Positions 23,781-36,302 of a stretch of 64,000 nt of DNA are shown here, one piece after another (position 1 is the stretch's first letter; each line of letters starts with the position of its first letter). Location of the stretch: NCBI GenBank assembly GCA_030762935.1, contig CM060895.1, positions 31,238,501 to 31,302,500 of the forward strand. Reading direction: 5' to 3'. The position numbers and the translations under genes are program-made. Origin of the DNA: Hymenopus coronatus. Taxonomy: Eukaryota > Arthropoda > Insecta > Mantodea > Hymenopodidae. The notes below the pieces were generated by a model, which searched no databases, was not told the DNA's origin, and worked only from the letters and a program-made list of their open reading frames with translations.

Positions 23781-25189
23781 TTCTCTCCTAAAACCCCTAT
23801 TAGAATAATCAGTGCCACATCTCCTAAACCATGCCTGTTCAATTACTCTTTGATCTTTCCTAACCATGAATTATGTACCTTCTACTGTATTCCCTTGAAA
23901 CCTTAAACATACTTTCAAATACCTGTCTCTGGCAGTATCTGAATGCGAAATAAGTACTTGAGAGAACTTACCATTATGTGATCTCTTAAAACTAACCCCC
24001 TACCCCCCTAATCCATTGTTCTTGCATTAATTGTACAGTGGAACTCCTAAAATTAACTTACAAAATATTTTCAACACTAAAACCAATCTTTCTGACCTTT
24101 CCTAGTGGTTAACACATTTGTCTGTATATGAGTGCTGGCTAAGGAGTTTGGTCTTTATATACTTCAGATTAAGGGCAGATCCAGAGGGTGGGGCAAGGGG
24201 TATGCACGCTGCCCTCACCAGTTAAACATTAATAAAAACTACAAGCTACAATAAAGTAAATGATCAATAAAGGATAAAAAACTGAACATAATATTAGTAA
24301 AATAAACATAAATGACATTGTTTTACATATGGTAAGTACACTGAAGAGTATGATACTCTTTTAGCGCAGTACCTATTTAGACACTTCTACTGTGTTTAAA
24401 GGAATTTATAATTCAAAATGACACACTACAAGCCATAGTTATGATTCTTTTAGCAACTTCAAGCCATGACATTGTGGATGTTGCTTTTGTTCAACACAAT
24501 GAAATTACTTGACAAGGGTGATGAGTACTGTAAGCAGGAAGTCCCTGAATTTGTAATGTGTTTAATGCTACCTATGTTAAAACACCCTCATGAGCTTGAT
24601 TCAGTGCCAAATTTGTTTTTCCTTTCAAATTTGTTTTTCTTTTAAACATATTCAACAAAATATTCATTTTCATTGATTTGTTGTGTAACATACTTCAAAA
24701 CAAATGTTAATAGAACATCTAAAAAACTCGCCACTCAATAGCTGCATTACATAATGACTGAGAATAGATTTTTCAACAAACAGTTTCTCAATTAGAAGAG
24801 TCTTTGAAGAGGAAAATATTGAATATAAAGTTCTCTGTGCTGAAGTGCTTGATGATACTGCTAATTGTTTGGATGTAAGATTTTAATATTATTCTAAATT
24901 GAGAATTTTCAACTTATTGTCTCATGAAAACTACATACCAGTTCCCCAACACAGTTTTCAAAGTTTCTTATATACATAAGGAAAGTACTTTGATGCCATT
25001 CAATTGAGAAGAGAAATGACTGTAGTGTATGGTACAAAAATTTAGAAATAAAACCACGAATGAACTTAAAATACTGAGCACTTGCTAAAACAAAATTTTC
25101 TATGGTTTAAAATATTAGTGTCATTCTGTATACAATTCCTGGAAATACATTTTCAATAGAAAGTTTGCTTTCAGCGCTGAAGAGAATCA
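23781..25189. other. Unassigned AT-rich stretch
   Basis: Around 24470-24870 there are short protein-like frames with stops (for example KLLDKGDEYCKQEVPEFVMC) that may be an old transposon. I cannot name the family. No repeat of this window is seen here. Confidence 0.4.
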
Positions 25190-26120
25190 AGAGTTTATTA
25201 TATTTACAATGTTATATTATAACAAGTAGTTTTTGATTGAATGAAATCCTCCTCTGTATAGAAAGTGTGAGTAATAAGATATCTTTTTAATTCTGATCTG
25301 AACTTATTTTTGTTCATTTGCAATTCTTTTATTGAAGAGAGAAATGAATTAAACAAAGTTGACAAGTTCCTGTATGAGAAAAGTATACCTATTCCTTTGT
25401 AGTAAACCCCTTTTTGGATAACTGAAATTATTTGTTGGTCTATGTAAACCTCTTTTTGGAATAACTGCAAATTATTTTTTGGTCTATGTACATAAGTCTT
25501 GCCTATCTGCATTTTTTGTAAACTTTTCTGGGTTATTTATTGCAAATGACAATATGGCTAGAATATATTCACAGGCTAATGGTAAAATTCCAAATATTTT
25601 GAAAAGTAGTTTGCAGTGAGTTGATCGTCTTTCCCCTGCCATTATTCTTATTACCTTTTTTTTTTTGCATAATGAACACTTTTTTAGCATTTACTGAATT
25701 TCCCCAAATTGTATTCCAAAGGTCATCAATGAATGAAAATATGTTAATAAGCTGCTCTTATTTATAGGCTGAATTAAAGATCAGATTGCAAAACATGCAG
25801 AGCTCAGTTGGATAAGGTATAATCAATTGGTGTTTCTAATTCATGTTATGATCGATCATAAGATCTAGAAATTTTGTATTACAGACTTCTGCAATCTGAT
25901 TATTTTCATATTCTATCCTTAGGACTGCCATGTTTTTATTCTTGTGGAAAAATTGATGTAGTTAATTTTTTCAAAGTTTATGTGAATTACTATCAAATCA
26001 ATTATTTAGTATGTTGAAGTTTTATTACATGAATTAGGGAGCTGACGGACATTGTGTTCTTTAATTATAGTACTTGTGTCGCCCACAAAAAGAACTGGTC
26101 TGGTGATATAATGATTTCAT
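25190..26120 (-). pseudogene. Decayed LINE: RT C-terminal part (minus strand)
   Basis: The minus strand at 25.49-25.69 kb reads KKVIRIMAGERRSTHCKLLF then KIFGILPLACEYILAILSFA, the 'KKALRIIxGxxxRDSCRxLFKxLxILPLxxIYI' region of Jockey-like LINEs. After frameshifts, QKGVYYKG, LFNSFLSSIKEL and FRSELKRYLITHTFYTEEDF finish the ORF near 25.24 kb. Weak traces upstream (VLFVGDTSTII near 26.09 kb) fit the YADDTSxxI catalytic box. A short R-like string (about 25 bp at 25357-25395) interrupts the ORF3-end motif. Confidence 0.75.
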
Positions 26121-26587
26121 TTTATTTTCAATTTAAAATAACTATTCAATTTCATTAAAAGTAACCTATTTCATCTATTGTATAAACACCTATTGTTGAC
26201 ATGCACGAGCTTGCTAGCTTGCTACTATTCAGCCTTACATGATGATTATGCTTGGCTTTTTATATGGTTTGTATCTTACACAATGGACATTTCATAATTA
26301 AGAAGAGGAAGAAGAGGTTGAAGGATGATTTCTCTCTACAAGTGAAACTAAGCAATGAAATATCTTCAACATCAGTAATGGAAGTTACACAAGTTGGGGT
26401 TATGTCACTGTCAATCTTGCAAAATAGATTCAGAGGGCAAATCCACAGGAAGAGAAACTTTATCATTTAAATAAAAATGTATGCAGAAAGGAATTTGTTT
26501 TTCTCACTACTTATATAAATGCTCTTTCTTCTTTTTGTATCAGTCGAGTAGTTTTTTAAATATAAGTAAAACAATATGATTGTTACT

Positions 26588-26990
26588 TTTTCTACAAGCA
26601 CTAAGTACAAACATAGTAGGTTGAAAAGGTGTTATGTTCCACCTAAAAATTGATACAGTTATTTAACTGAAAGTACATGTTTTGAGGACCCATGAGTACA
26701 AAAGAATTTTTTTTAGAAAAAGGTCTGTGTATGTGTGTGTTTGTGAGTATGCGTCTTTCTGTCAGTCTTATCTGTCTGTCTGACTGTGGGAGTGTAGCTC
26801 AAAAATAAAAAGTCTGTTATATAACTTGGTATTTAAATTCTAGTGCTATCCAAGGATGCGACACAAAAATTTCTAACTACACTTTATATGAGATAATTGT
26901 TGATGTTTTTCTTAAAACTGGATCTAATTATTTTGATTACAATACTGTACATCTTACATTTTCTGGGAGCAGCCTCTGAAGACTTCATTC
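26588..26990 (+). repeat. Family R left half, internally shortened
   Basis: Left end ctttttctacaagcactaag, gttccacctaaaaattgata, the GT-rich tract at 26720-26790, atccaaggatgcgacacaaa, then cttacattttctgggagcag; the right half is missing. Confidence 0.8.
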
Positions 26991-27784
26991 CACACCATCG
27001 TCACTGCCACCGCCACCGCTACCACCACCAATTGATAGTAGTTCTCTCCACTGCTCCCATTTTCAATACTATTGCTATTATGCCCACATTTATTACTACC
27101 ACCTTTATTACTATTACTATGGTAACATTTTACTTTGCCTTTATGGATTTTGGAGTTTTGTTTTTTTCTTCAAAAAACCCTAATTATCAATGCTTTTACT
27201 AAAGCGTCTAGAAATATATTTGGGAAACTGCATGTATAGTTCTTCTCCCATAGACAAGAATTACTTGGGTTTAACTTTACAAAACCATTGGCTATGCCTC
27301 CCCATTGTTCTATTATATGGACTTTTCAGTAGTGAAAGTTGAGGGTTTTTTGAAATTAACTACTTATGCAAACACACAAATGTTCTCTCTTTATGTTATT
27401 GACTGCGATCTGTTTACCGAGAGGACAGCTAGCACTTCGACCCCCAATAGGTCTTTTGTGACTACGTCCTCAGGAGGAACGGATGAGGTAAAGGAACCGC
27501 AGGAAAGGAATGGACTCCAGGACAGACCGCACAGCCCACAAAGACACACAGAAATCCTATGTAACAGTTCAAACTTGATACCCGTCCACAAGATGGTCGC
27601 TCGAGGCATCCTCGAGGGCTGCTCAGAGACTTCTCTTTAGCGGGACCAGGCAAACAGAATGACCTAGAAGTTTCAAAGGGAAAGTCTCTGCGCCATCTGT
27701 AAAAAAACCGATCGTCAGATCCCCAGAGGCAACCTGAAACAAGAGAAATGAGGGGGGGGGAGGAAATCAGTGGTGGAATACAGC
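26991..27784. other. Unassigned stretch; 27.40-27.76 kb is GC-richer
   Basis: It starts with an imperfect CAC/CCG and ATT-rich simple repeat (27.0-27.12 kb). The GC-richer block 27410-27760 has overlapping open frames on both strands but no recognisable domain. It may be part of an unidentified mobile element. Confidence 0.4.
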
Positions 27785-27893
27785 ACCCCAGCATTAGTCT
27801 TCTACAACCACGAAAAACCTATGCTCAGGGTGGAGGCCACCGGGAATCGAACCTGGGCTCTGCAGATACGAGTCTTATATGTTACAGCAGGAC
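27785..27893 (-). repeat. tRNA-like SINE head, family E
   Basis: In reverse: cctgctgtaacatataagac, then agagcccaggttcgattccc, a good B-box in a tRNA-like context. No second copy is seen in this window, so family status is inferred from the head alone. Confidence 0.5.
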
Positions 27894-28611
27894 CCCATAA
27901 CAATAATTTCGATTGTACGAGTAATACTTTCTATAGTTATTTATAGCATTATTAGCTGGGTTACCTGTTTTTCCAATGACGTTTTAATTACCTAATTTCA
28001 ATTATCTCCAGCAGTCCTGTATGAAATTATTGTACAATGGCCTGGAATATTTTGATGACTTATCCTTCCGTTTACCCCTTAATTTCATACAAACCTGGAT
28101 ATTCCCAATAAGGGATGAACATTTCCAGATATCCATGCAAAATGTGAACTCTCGGCGGCTGACTTCCCCCCCCCCCAAACCATAAAGTTCTGAAAATGCT
28201 GCTTAACATTTTGAAGAGGAATATTCATCGGTAATGTATATACATATACACACAGGCATTTTAAATCTTTTCTCTTTGGTTTAAAGTTATTTACATACAT
28301 CGTTTTATAATAATACGGCAAGTCTCACATATAGGTACAGTGGCTCTCCTGTAGACAAAAGAATTCAAGAAAAACCGATTACAAATTAGAGTGATTTATT
28401 AATATCTCATTCCTTACATATATTGATGTTTAAAGCAGATTACATGAGAGAACAGGCAATTTTTCTCTCTTCGTTTTCCTTTCCTCCTTCCTTCCTTTTT
28501 TCTTTCGTTATTTTTTCTTTCTTTCTTAATTGCTTTGAGGAATCCATTACTGGGAAAACAATTACACTTATCTGCGGCCTATATTCTCATTGCTAAACGA
28601 ACTGTTGGGTA

Positions 28612-28835
28612 GACCGTGCCGTGGCCGAGTGGTTAGACCACTTGCCTCTCACCAAGAGTTCGATCCCTGGTGACCGCATAGGGGTGGACAAAGCGGCGCA
28701 CGGACGGGTTTTCTCCGGGTTCTCCGCTTTCCCCCGCCATCGCATTCCACTGGTGCTCCATCTTCACCAGTCAGGGCTTCTGTCATCGCCTCGGGTGCCA
28801 TATGTAGTAAAAGCAGGCGTTAAATACTATTAAAA
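28612..28835 (+). repeat. tRNA-derived SINE, family A, full copy
   Basis: The head has A-box tggccgagtggttagaccac and B-box agttcgatccct. The body has ggtggacaaagcggcgcacg, ggttttctccgggttctc and cattccactggtgctccatc, and the 3' end is aaaagcaggcgttaaatact. Closely related to the reverse copies at 20.7, 48.5 and 51.4 kb. Confidence 0.9.
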
Positions 28836-30001
28836 TAACTCTTGTGGGTAAGTTATTTTTAGTGCGGTTATGCATGTAGATACTTGTAGCCTCAGTGCGG
28901 GCAAAGCTCGTAGTTATTATCATCGCCTGGCATGCCGATCGTTTCACGGAAAACAGAGCCCAAATCACTTTAAAACTACATAATTTTTCTGGACAAATAG
29001 GGATCGTAAGGGGGAGAAAGTGAGACACATAGGAATGAAATATCTGCGGCATTGGCTTTATATGACATGCGTATTCTGCGGAGTCGCAACAAAAAATGGC
29101 TGAGATTGAATAGGAGATTTTGCTCTTACTATTTTATATCTAATGGCATTCTTAACGTATAATCAACATTTTATTTGCAAGACTGTTCTTTTATAACCCA
29201 ATGTGATCGTATTCTAATGTATAGGCCTTGTAAATCCCTTTTAATATGTGACTGGAATAAGGTGCTTTATAGTCTTTTTCTCAAAAGAAAATAGAAATAG
29301 TGAAATAGGAGTACTTATTATTATCAGTTGAATTGTTTTTGAGATTACCTCACACACACACACACACACGCATATTTTATATTTGTGTGAGTATAAATAA
29401 GGCCTATACAACAGTACAGGTGGTGACGTGATGCTACAACTCATTTGTTTTTAAACACTGGACAAGCAAACAGTAGTAACAAGGTCGAGCTGTTAATAGT
29501 TTTGCCCTGTGCGGTTGTAAACAAACCGCTGTATTTTCATGGAGCTAGCGAGGGACAGTAATCCAAAGTGGTGAACATACAAGCAAGGACATCATCGGAT
29601 TTCAAAATAATATATAGGTAGGGCCCGTATTGCTCAAGATCTTTAATTTTCTAATCGATTTCTACAATACCAACAACTAACTGGGGTAACATTTCGAATA
29701 GGTATTCTTAGAATGTATTCTACAAACATGTAGTGTTATAACAGTCCTTGCTTTAGAACTTTATTATAACACACCATATGTAGATTAAGAACTATAACAA
29801 CACTGGGGTACATTGAATATTTTCATTCTGCAGCTTACAGACGCCTAGAGAACAGAGGATAAGTATTCCGAATAGCATTGAGAGGAATTTTAGAATCATC
29901 TAGAATGTCACATTTTAAAATTAATCACACCGTTTTCAGGTGGAACAGAATTATGAGACTTTGAAATAAACGCAGAGATTGTCCATCAACTGCGGTATTT
30001 A

Positions 30002-30050
<49 letters not shown>

Positions 30051-31569
30051 ATATTGGTGTCATTACTTAAAGCACAGAAAGGATAGTCTATCAGTTTATT
30101 AAGAGGTTACCTTCCTACCAGTTCTTAACAGAGCAATAACTGATCTGGCTCACTAGAACATTCATTCTTTCCAATGTTGCGAATAGTACTAGCGAAAAAG
30201 ATAAATATGTTTGTTGTATTTTTTCCTTTGTTACGTTACCTTATAATGCTATACATTATTATATGCATATATTTTACTTATTTCAGTAACAAAAATGGCA
30301 CTACAATGTTTTACGCAGCGAGTTTTTCAAAGTCATACCCATTTGACAGATTGGTATATTAAGCAGCGGGTTTTAATGCCTCTTACGTCACTAATGGAAA
30401 ACAGGATAAGACAAGTCATGCTCGAGAAATTCTCAAGTAACCATTATACCTAGTCATTTCCGATGACCGATTAAATTAGCAATGCGATAAAATGCTACTT
30501 TAAAGGGATGAAGTTAATAATTTGGCAATATGAAACTGCCAACACCGTCTGAAAAAGCAGGAAACAGAAAACACTGTCGCCGATACCTTATATATCAACA
30601 AATGAAAATACCGTGTATTGGTTACAATAAATAGTTCTTTTAAGGGGAGTCGAAATGGGATTTCCATATTTTTTTTTCTTTCCATTTTCATGTTTTAATT
30701 GCATACGAATATTTGGAATCTCCTGCTCATTTTGGTATAACCTTCTTAGAGGTACACTAACTGTAAATAGTTTAAAAATATTGTTGAAAATAATCCTGCA
30801 TGGTAGTTTTTTTAGAAGATTTTGATACATTCACTTGATATAACATCGAATTTGTAGATATTAATGTTAGAGTACAGATCTTTTTTCTTAATCCGATGGG
30901 AAAGTTCTACTATAACTATTCGCGGCATTGGCATCCCACTTATATTTTCTTCATGTGAGAAATTTCAAGTACTGTAAGGTTGTGTTTGGAAAGTTAGGTT
31001 ACATATTTTTTTTAAATTTTATGTTTGAAAGCAATTTGTGAAGAAGCAAAATGTTCTATAAAAATTCCACATATCTCAGAAATTAATTGACATTAAGGGC
31101 TGAAATTTTTACCACACATTTGTATCTAAAAAGGCTTTATTTTAACGATTTTTTATGTATATGGATTAGTTGTTTTTTTTAAATTTAAAAACGTAATTGT
31201 TCAATAAAATTGTAAGAGCTTTGTTTAAAAAATCATACCTTTCCTTCTAATGAACAGAAGTATTTTATTTTTCATCAATCAGCAGTAAAGGTATTACTGA
31301 ATATACTTTGCAAGTTTTAGCTTATTATTTTAAATAGTTGCTGAGACAATGGACCAAACTTTAATATTGGCAAGATAGGGCATTTCGACTGCTCTTAAAG
31401 TAACTTTTTCTACGTCCGGTTTTTCCATCTGTCTTTTAGTTCGAAAATCATATTACATTGATGCAGGCCTTGTGACTAGTTTCAGTATTCAAATTAAAAT
31501 GTGTAATTGACAATGCCGTAAAGTATTCTGCCCGTAAAGGAAAAGTTATGCTGAAAGGAGATTAGTTTG
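28836..31569. other. AT-rich non-coding stretch with (ATT)n
   Basis: No gene is recognised. It contains a CA tract at 29351-29368 and an (ATT)n tract at about 30000-30049. Confidence 0.5.
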
Positions 31570-31695
31570 GATACAATCATTTGTAGAGGATGCGAATTTG
31601 AAACTCGGTTGGGTGAGTTACCCGAATAAGGTTTTTTTCGGCTTTCCTCTTATCCTGAAAAAGCGAATGTCAAAATCCACATTTTAACCAATTAC
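31570..31695 (+). repeat. SINE family B, partial
   Basis: gcgaatttgaaactcggttg, then gagttacccgaataaggttt and cttatcctgaaaaagcgaat match the head and middle of the family-B copy at 44 kb. It is followed by a T-run and a reverse family-C SINE. Confidence 0.7.
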
Positions 31696-31715
31696 GAGAA
31701 TTTTTTTTTTTATCT

Positions 31716-31986
31716 ATGGACGCTCTTTAACTGCTGTGGTTCTCAGCGTCCCACTCTATACTGGGCGTGAAAGACCGCTTAATTTTGCTCAGAGGCCTCT
31801 CTATCAGGCTTGAGGTTCTTTTGCCTGCCGTAAATCTACGACTGGGGACCAAGGCTTTACTTCTCTTCCGAAAGAAGCCATGCTAAGGATTTTTTACGCC
31901 CGAAAAAATCCATCGTCCTCCGCCGGGTTTGAACACGAGACCTTGGGTATATGAAGTTAGCATGGTAACCACTACACCACGGAGGA
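31716..31986 (-). repeat. tRNA-derived SINE, family C, full copy
   Basis: In reverse: tcctccgtggtgtagtggtt at the head, B-box tgttcaaacccggcggagga (the acceptor-stem halves tcctccg and cggagga match), then aatccttagcatggcttctt and the 3' end cagcagttaaagagcgtcc. It abuts the family-G SINE. Confidence 0.9.
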
Positions 31987-32490
31987 TGACTACGAGATGG
32001 CTGTTTCGTCTGTGACCCACATTCGGGAAGGTCGCGGGCTCGATTCCCGTGGCCGGCCTACCTGACCCATGGATTTTTTCTGGAGGTTTCCCCGGGCTGC
32101 TAGGCAAATACTGGGTAGGATTCTTTCATCCTCGGATTTCCAGTCCCTCTATGTCGTTTCCATTGTCACTTCATTTATCTTTCAGCCTAATGGTTACTTT
32201 CAGGGTTGGAAGTGTCGGCGATGGTGATTAGTGCTGCGTGGCAGGGTAAAAGGATGCTCAAAGGGACTATTTACGTCCCGATTTCGGCTGGTTGCCGGGA
32301 TGGGGGCTCTGGCTTGCCTGTCCGACTGTCGGGATGCTTCAATCTGAAATGTAGGGACCCTGTCATTGCTGTGCCGCAGCTCCTGGTTCCGGTCACATGG
32401 TGTACCCTGTCACCTCATCCCTTCCTATCGGGGCCGTAGATATTAGAACCTCAGGTTCGGTGTTCAGTATCCTCCAACCGTATCCTATCC
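31987..32490 (+). repeat. tRNA-like SINE or composite, family G
   Basis: A tRNA-like head (gatggctgtttcgtctgtga, B-box cgggctcgattcccgtggcc) is followed by about 430 bp of GC-richer body (ccccgggctgctaggcaaat to cctcaggttcggtgttcag). Only one copy is in the window. The second half could be a LINE tail. Confidence 0.55.
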
Positions 32491-33039
32491 TATTTCCATA
32501 TATTAACTATTTCATATTTCAATCACTAATAATGATACATAAGTAATGTAGAGCATTTGAAATACATTTAAGCTATAGTTTCAGTGATAAAAATAAAATT
32601 TAAAGTTTGAAAACGCACATTTATTATACCATGAAAATGTTCCACATGCGTTAATTTTTGGTAAACAAAATGTGCGCGCGTGTGTGTGTGTATGTAAGTG
32701 CCTAAGCGCTTTTCCTTTGGCACTTGGTTCCCGTTTTCATTCGATATATTTCGTGTAACTTCGGAAGAAGAGTAGGCATTAAGACATGAAGTATGCTATA
32801 CACAGTGAATTATAGCGGCTTAAATACTAAGATTTTATTAAGTCTGTAGACCCAAGAGTTCGTTTAATAATTCAGCTAGTTCACGGTTGAACCTATTCAC
32901 CATAGAAAGAAGGCCTCAAAGAAAGAAAGTTTGTTTATTTCGGCTGACAACACTGAGGAAAGAGAGGTGGGAGGGCTGTCTGTTTTTTGCCCCGACCCTC
33001 ACTTCCCCGTTAAACCAGCGCCCAAGGAAAGGTGTACAC

Positions 33040-33042
<3 letters not shown>

Positions 33043-33080
<38 letters not shown>
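33043..33080. repeat. (GT)n microsatellite
   Basis: An uninterrupted alternating GT run of about 38 bp, not inside an R copy. Confidence 0.9.
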
Positions 33081-33083
<3 letters not shown>

Positions 33084-33099
33084 GACACTGCCAGGATCA

Positions 33100-33262
33100 T
33101 ATCAACGCCGGCGGTATGTCAGAATTTCGTTCCCGAAGAGTAAATCTACTGACATGGGGCTGTCGCTTTTAGGCGCAAAAAAAGCATCGGTCTGGGCCGG
33201 GTTGGAACCCATGATTTTGTGTTACAAAGCCAGTGCCTTGCCAAATGATCCACCCAGACCGA
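33100..33262 (-). repeat. SINE with Thr-tRNA-like head, family F
   Basis: On the minus strand the head runs ggtctgggtggatcatttgg ... gggttccaacccggcccaga cc. The first seven bases pair with the last seven (ggtctgg with ccagacc), and the middle (ggctttgtaac) resembles a UGU anticodon arm. The body downstream on the minus strand continues at least to about 33100. It is not a true tRNA gene, because the D arm is irregular. Confidence 0.6.
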
Positions 33263-33296
33263 CAATTTGGGACATAAATTGACATTTTTGTAATAG

Positions 33297-34917
33297 ATAT
33301 GAAAAAATCTAATGTGTTCCATTCACATGACTTTCTCTACATCTCTTATTGTTAAAAAACTTATGCTAATCTAGATAAACATTAGCAGAAATGCTTTCTT
33401 GTAAGTAGAAGGGAAATCATAGAATACACTAGGCTAAAACTATAGTCATCATTTTTAAAACCTGGTTGCCATGTGGATGAAATCCGTTTTTTTGTATTGC
33501 CAGGAGTTGACGAATTCCCGTATGTGAAAAGTTTAAGAATTTTAAAACTGAAACCAATAACAAGAAATATCTAAAAATGACCAGTTCCGCGAAAAAAATG
33601 TATATAGCATAAATTATGTGCTTCATCGATATCTACTTATTTTGTGTGGTAAGTTTTTCTATATCTCTCATGGCTTACTAGCTTTGCAAAATCCAGCAAA
33701 ATCCATCCAGAATAAAGAAGTCTTCAGAGGTTATTCCCAGAAAACTCAAGATATACATTTTATGTACCATATAAACATCTTTAATATACGATATTTTAAT
33801 CAAAATCGTTAGAGCCATTTTTGAGAAACTCAACATTTTTGAAATGTTTCTATGTAAAGGGTAGTTTGGGATCGGGAGTTTTTTTCTCAAAATCTTCGTG
33901 TCGCATGCCTGGAAGATATTAACTTAAATACCAAGTTTGGTACTTTACCGCCTTTGCGTTTTTGAGTTATCGTGTTTACAGACACACGGACACTCGTGGA
34001 CTTTTTTCTAAAAATGCTTTTACTTTCTCTACAAGTATTATGTGCATAGTGTGTAGAGAAGGTATTGCATTCCACCCAAAATTCGATACCGAGATTTCGC
34101 CGCAAATACATATTTTGGGTCCCCCTGAATCCAAAAAAAGCATTTTTGGAAAAAGATCCGTGTGTGTGCATGTGTGTGTTTGTGGACACACACATGCTCA
34201 AAAACGAAAAGATGCGACACGAAGATTTTCAATAAAATCCCCCACCCTAAATTACCTTTTACATGGAAAAAATTTCGAAAATGTTGATTTTCGCAAAAAT
34301 GTTTGATTAAAATCTCTTATGTTTAAAATATTTACATGCCAAATAAAATGTACATCTTGAACTTTCTGGAAATAGCCTCTAAAGATCTCTTTATTCTGGA
34401 TGATTTTTATTGAATTTTGGATAACTGGTAAACCGTAAGAGATAGACAAAAAATTACAATTACAAATGTAGATCAGGATAAAACACACAATTTATGTAAA
34501 TATACATTTTTTTCGTGAAGTTGATCGTTTTTGAGATATTCCTTGTTATTGGCTTCAGCTTTGAAACACTTATACTTTTCTCATATAGGAATTTCTCAAC
34601 TCCTATCCATACAGAGAGACTTCAGACACAGCAACCAGCTTTTGAGTACCACTTCTTTATTTCGCTTATATCTACTCATAAGAAAACAAATAATAATACT
34701 ATTTCTGCTAATTTGTCTTAATTAGCATGAAGTAAATGGAAGCATACGCTTTTTAATAATAACTTATTTCAGAGATGTAGAGAAAATCATGTGAATGGAA
34801 CACATAAGCTTTTTTTTTTTGATACTGGGGACCCTAAGAAGTGTATTTCTGATGAAATTTTTGGGTGGAATGCAAAACCTTCTCTATACACTATGTGCGC
34901 AGTACGTGTAGTGAAGG
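33297..34917 (-). repeat. Family R, reverse copy split by a nested R
   Basis: The first part (33297-34016) runs from the right end in reverse (aatctaatgtgttccattca) to ttttttctaaaaatgctttt. The remainder (gatactggggaccctaagaa to tgtagtgaaggtaaa) is at 34818-34917. The gap is filled exactly by a forward R copy, so the second insertion used the A/T-run of the first. Confidence 0.85.
34017..34817 (+). repeat. Family R, forward copy nested in another R
   Basis: It begins tactttctctacaagtatta and ends gaatggaacacataagcttt, covering the whole family order with a short GT tract near 34158. Flanks are T-runs of the host R copy. Confidence 0.85.
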
Positions 34918-34929
34918 TAAAAAATAGGA

Positions 34930-35045
34930 ATTTTTGTAAACTGCTTTTTTAGATTCAGGGAATGTTACAACTCGTATTTCCGGAAACATTTCTGAGTGGA
35001 ATGTAGTGCCTTCTCTAATACTGTGTACATGGTAGAGAAAGTAAC
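34930..35045 (-). repeat. Family R left end only
   Basis: Reverse left-end block: agattcagggaatgttacaa, ttctgagtggaatgtagtgc, tactgtgtacatggtagaga. It abuts the previous R nest. Confidence 0.75.
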
Positions 35046-35074
35046 ATATTTCAACTTTTGGACTTTTATCTTAC

Positions 35075-35187
35075 CTGTTGAGTAACCTGTAGAGTGCACA
35101 GCAGTGTCAATGTCGTTATAAGGCGTTTCGTGAAAACCGATGACCAATCTCGAGTCCACGGGAACTCCATTCTTAATGCTGATGCTC
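35075..35187 (-). CDS. Possible exon of an unidentified gene
   Basis: Minus strand, 113 nt between acceptor-like gtttaatag and donor gtaagata. The open frame reads SISIKNGVPVDSRLVIGFHE then TPYNDIDTAVHSTGYSTG. Both splice signals are good, local GC is higher than around it, and it is not part of a repeat seen here. I recognise no family. It is upstream of the vanin-like gene on the same strand but does not resemble a vanin N-terminus. It could be a chance frame. Confidence 0.3.
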
Positions 35188-35313
35188 CTATTAAACGTAA
35201 AACATAGAGTTGTTTAATAATGTCTTAAAATTAAAAACAATCGGTGCACCTTATCCACTTGCAAAATCAAAGTGTAACCCTGCATAAAACTGCTGTGGTG
35301 TAACTCATTATTA

Positions 35314-36300
35314 GGGATAGCATCTTGCGGACCGATAGCGGGACACATGCACATACCAGTTGCATACATACCGAGTAGAGACCGACAAAGAACCTGTAGT
35401 AAGCGTGGGGAACGTGGCTCAGCGCAGCAGTATAGTATGCTGTATATAACAATACTGTTCTACAGGTAATTTGATGATAGTGCATGCTCTTCAATCAAGA
35501 TTGCATGAAGGTTTGCAATTCATACAGAAGAACTTTGCTGTTTATATATACGACAATAGCACATACATTGAAATGCCTGAAAGCTGTCGATTAACTTGTG
35601 CAAGCAATTAATCAGAGATCCGTGGCACCTGTTTTAGACCGTGCGAAAAGAAAGTGAGGACAGTGTTTGGAAAAAAATGTCGAATTTTCAATAATGCGTG
35701 AAATACGAAATGTGTTCAGAGGTGTTGCTACGGAAATAATCTTACCCAATAGTCGATGTTGTGTCCTATTTCCGTTTTGCTCCAATCACATCTTGTGATG
35801 TGGAGCTACGTTTCTGCCAACATAAAGTCTGTTTCACATTTTGTTTCGGAGACGATTCACATTTGAGAAGTTACGAATGTATGTTGTTGTATATTGTAAT
35901 CTATGAATCTTGAGAGCAAATGAGACATATAATGTTGCTGATGACTTCTTGCACAACAGCAATTGAATGTATGTAAATATTAAAAATAGCCCGCCTGATA
36001 ACTTTAAGCTCCATGGACCCCGAGATCATTTGAGCATCATTTCACCAATTTCATTCATCGTCCGATATGACCAAGCGGGTTAAAGGACGAAATGTTAGTT
36101 TCCGTAAATCAGTGGCATTTATGTTTACCAACCCTTAACCTCAATCACCTTCATCTGCTAGTGAAAACATCACAGTCTACTACACAATCACTGCCCCATT
36201 TTCCACTACGTACACACTGCATTGTGAACACATCACAACTATATTCCATGCTGAGCTAACTTCGATTTTGTCGCGCTATCGGTCCCCAAGATGCTATCCC
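35314..36300. mobile_element. Non-autonomous TIR element flanked by TA (987 bp)
   Basis: The ends are 31-bp inverted repeats with two mismatches: gggatagcatcttgcggacc... at 35314-35344 and its reverse complement at 36270-36300. A TA dinucleotide flanks each end (35312-35313, 36301-36302), suggesting a Tc1/mariner-type target. No transposase motif is visible inside, so it depends on a partner. It includes a 3' piece of SINE family B (35992-36110). Confidence 0.8.
35992..36110 (+). repeat. SINE family B, 3' part
   Basis: taactttaagctccatggac, gagcatcatttcaccaattt and cattcatcgtccgatatgac match the 3' half of the 44-kb family-B copy. It lies inside the TA-flanked element. Confidence 0.75.
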
Positions 36301-36302
36301 TA

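Noticed and set aside
28612..28690. True tRNA gene
   Set aside because: A and B boxes are present, but there is no acceptor pairing and the sequence runs into the SINE body shared with other copies.
33297..34917. One element with about 110-bp terminal inverted repeats
   Set aside because: I first read the opposed R left ends as TIRs. The host R copy resumes exactly after the nested copy here and at 52174, so nested insertion explains it better.
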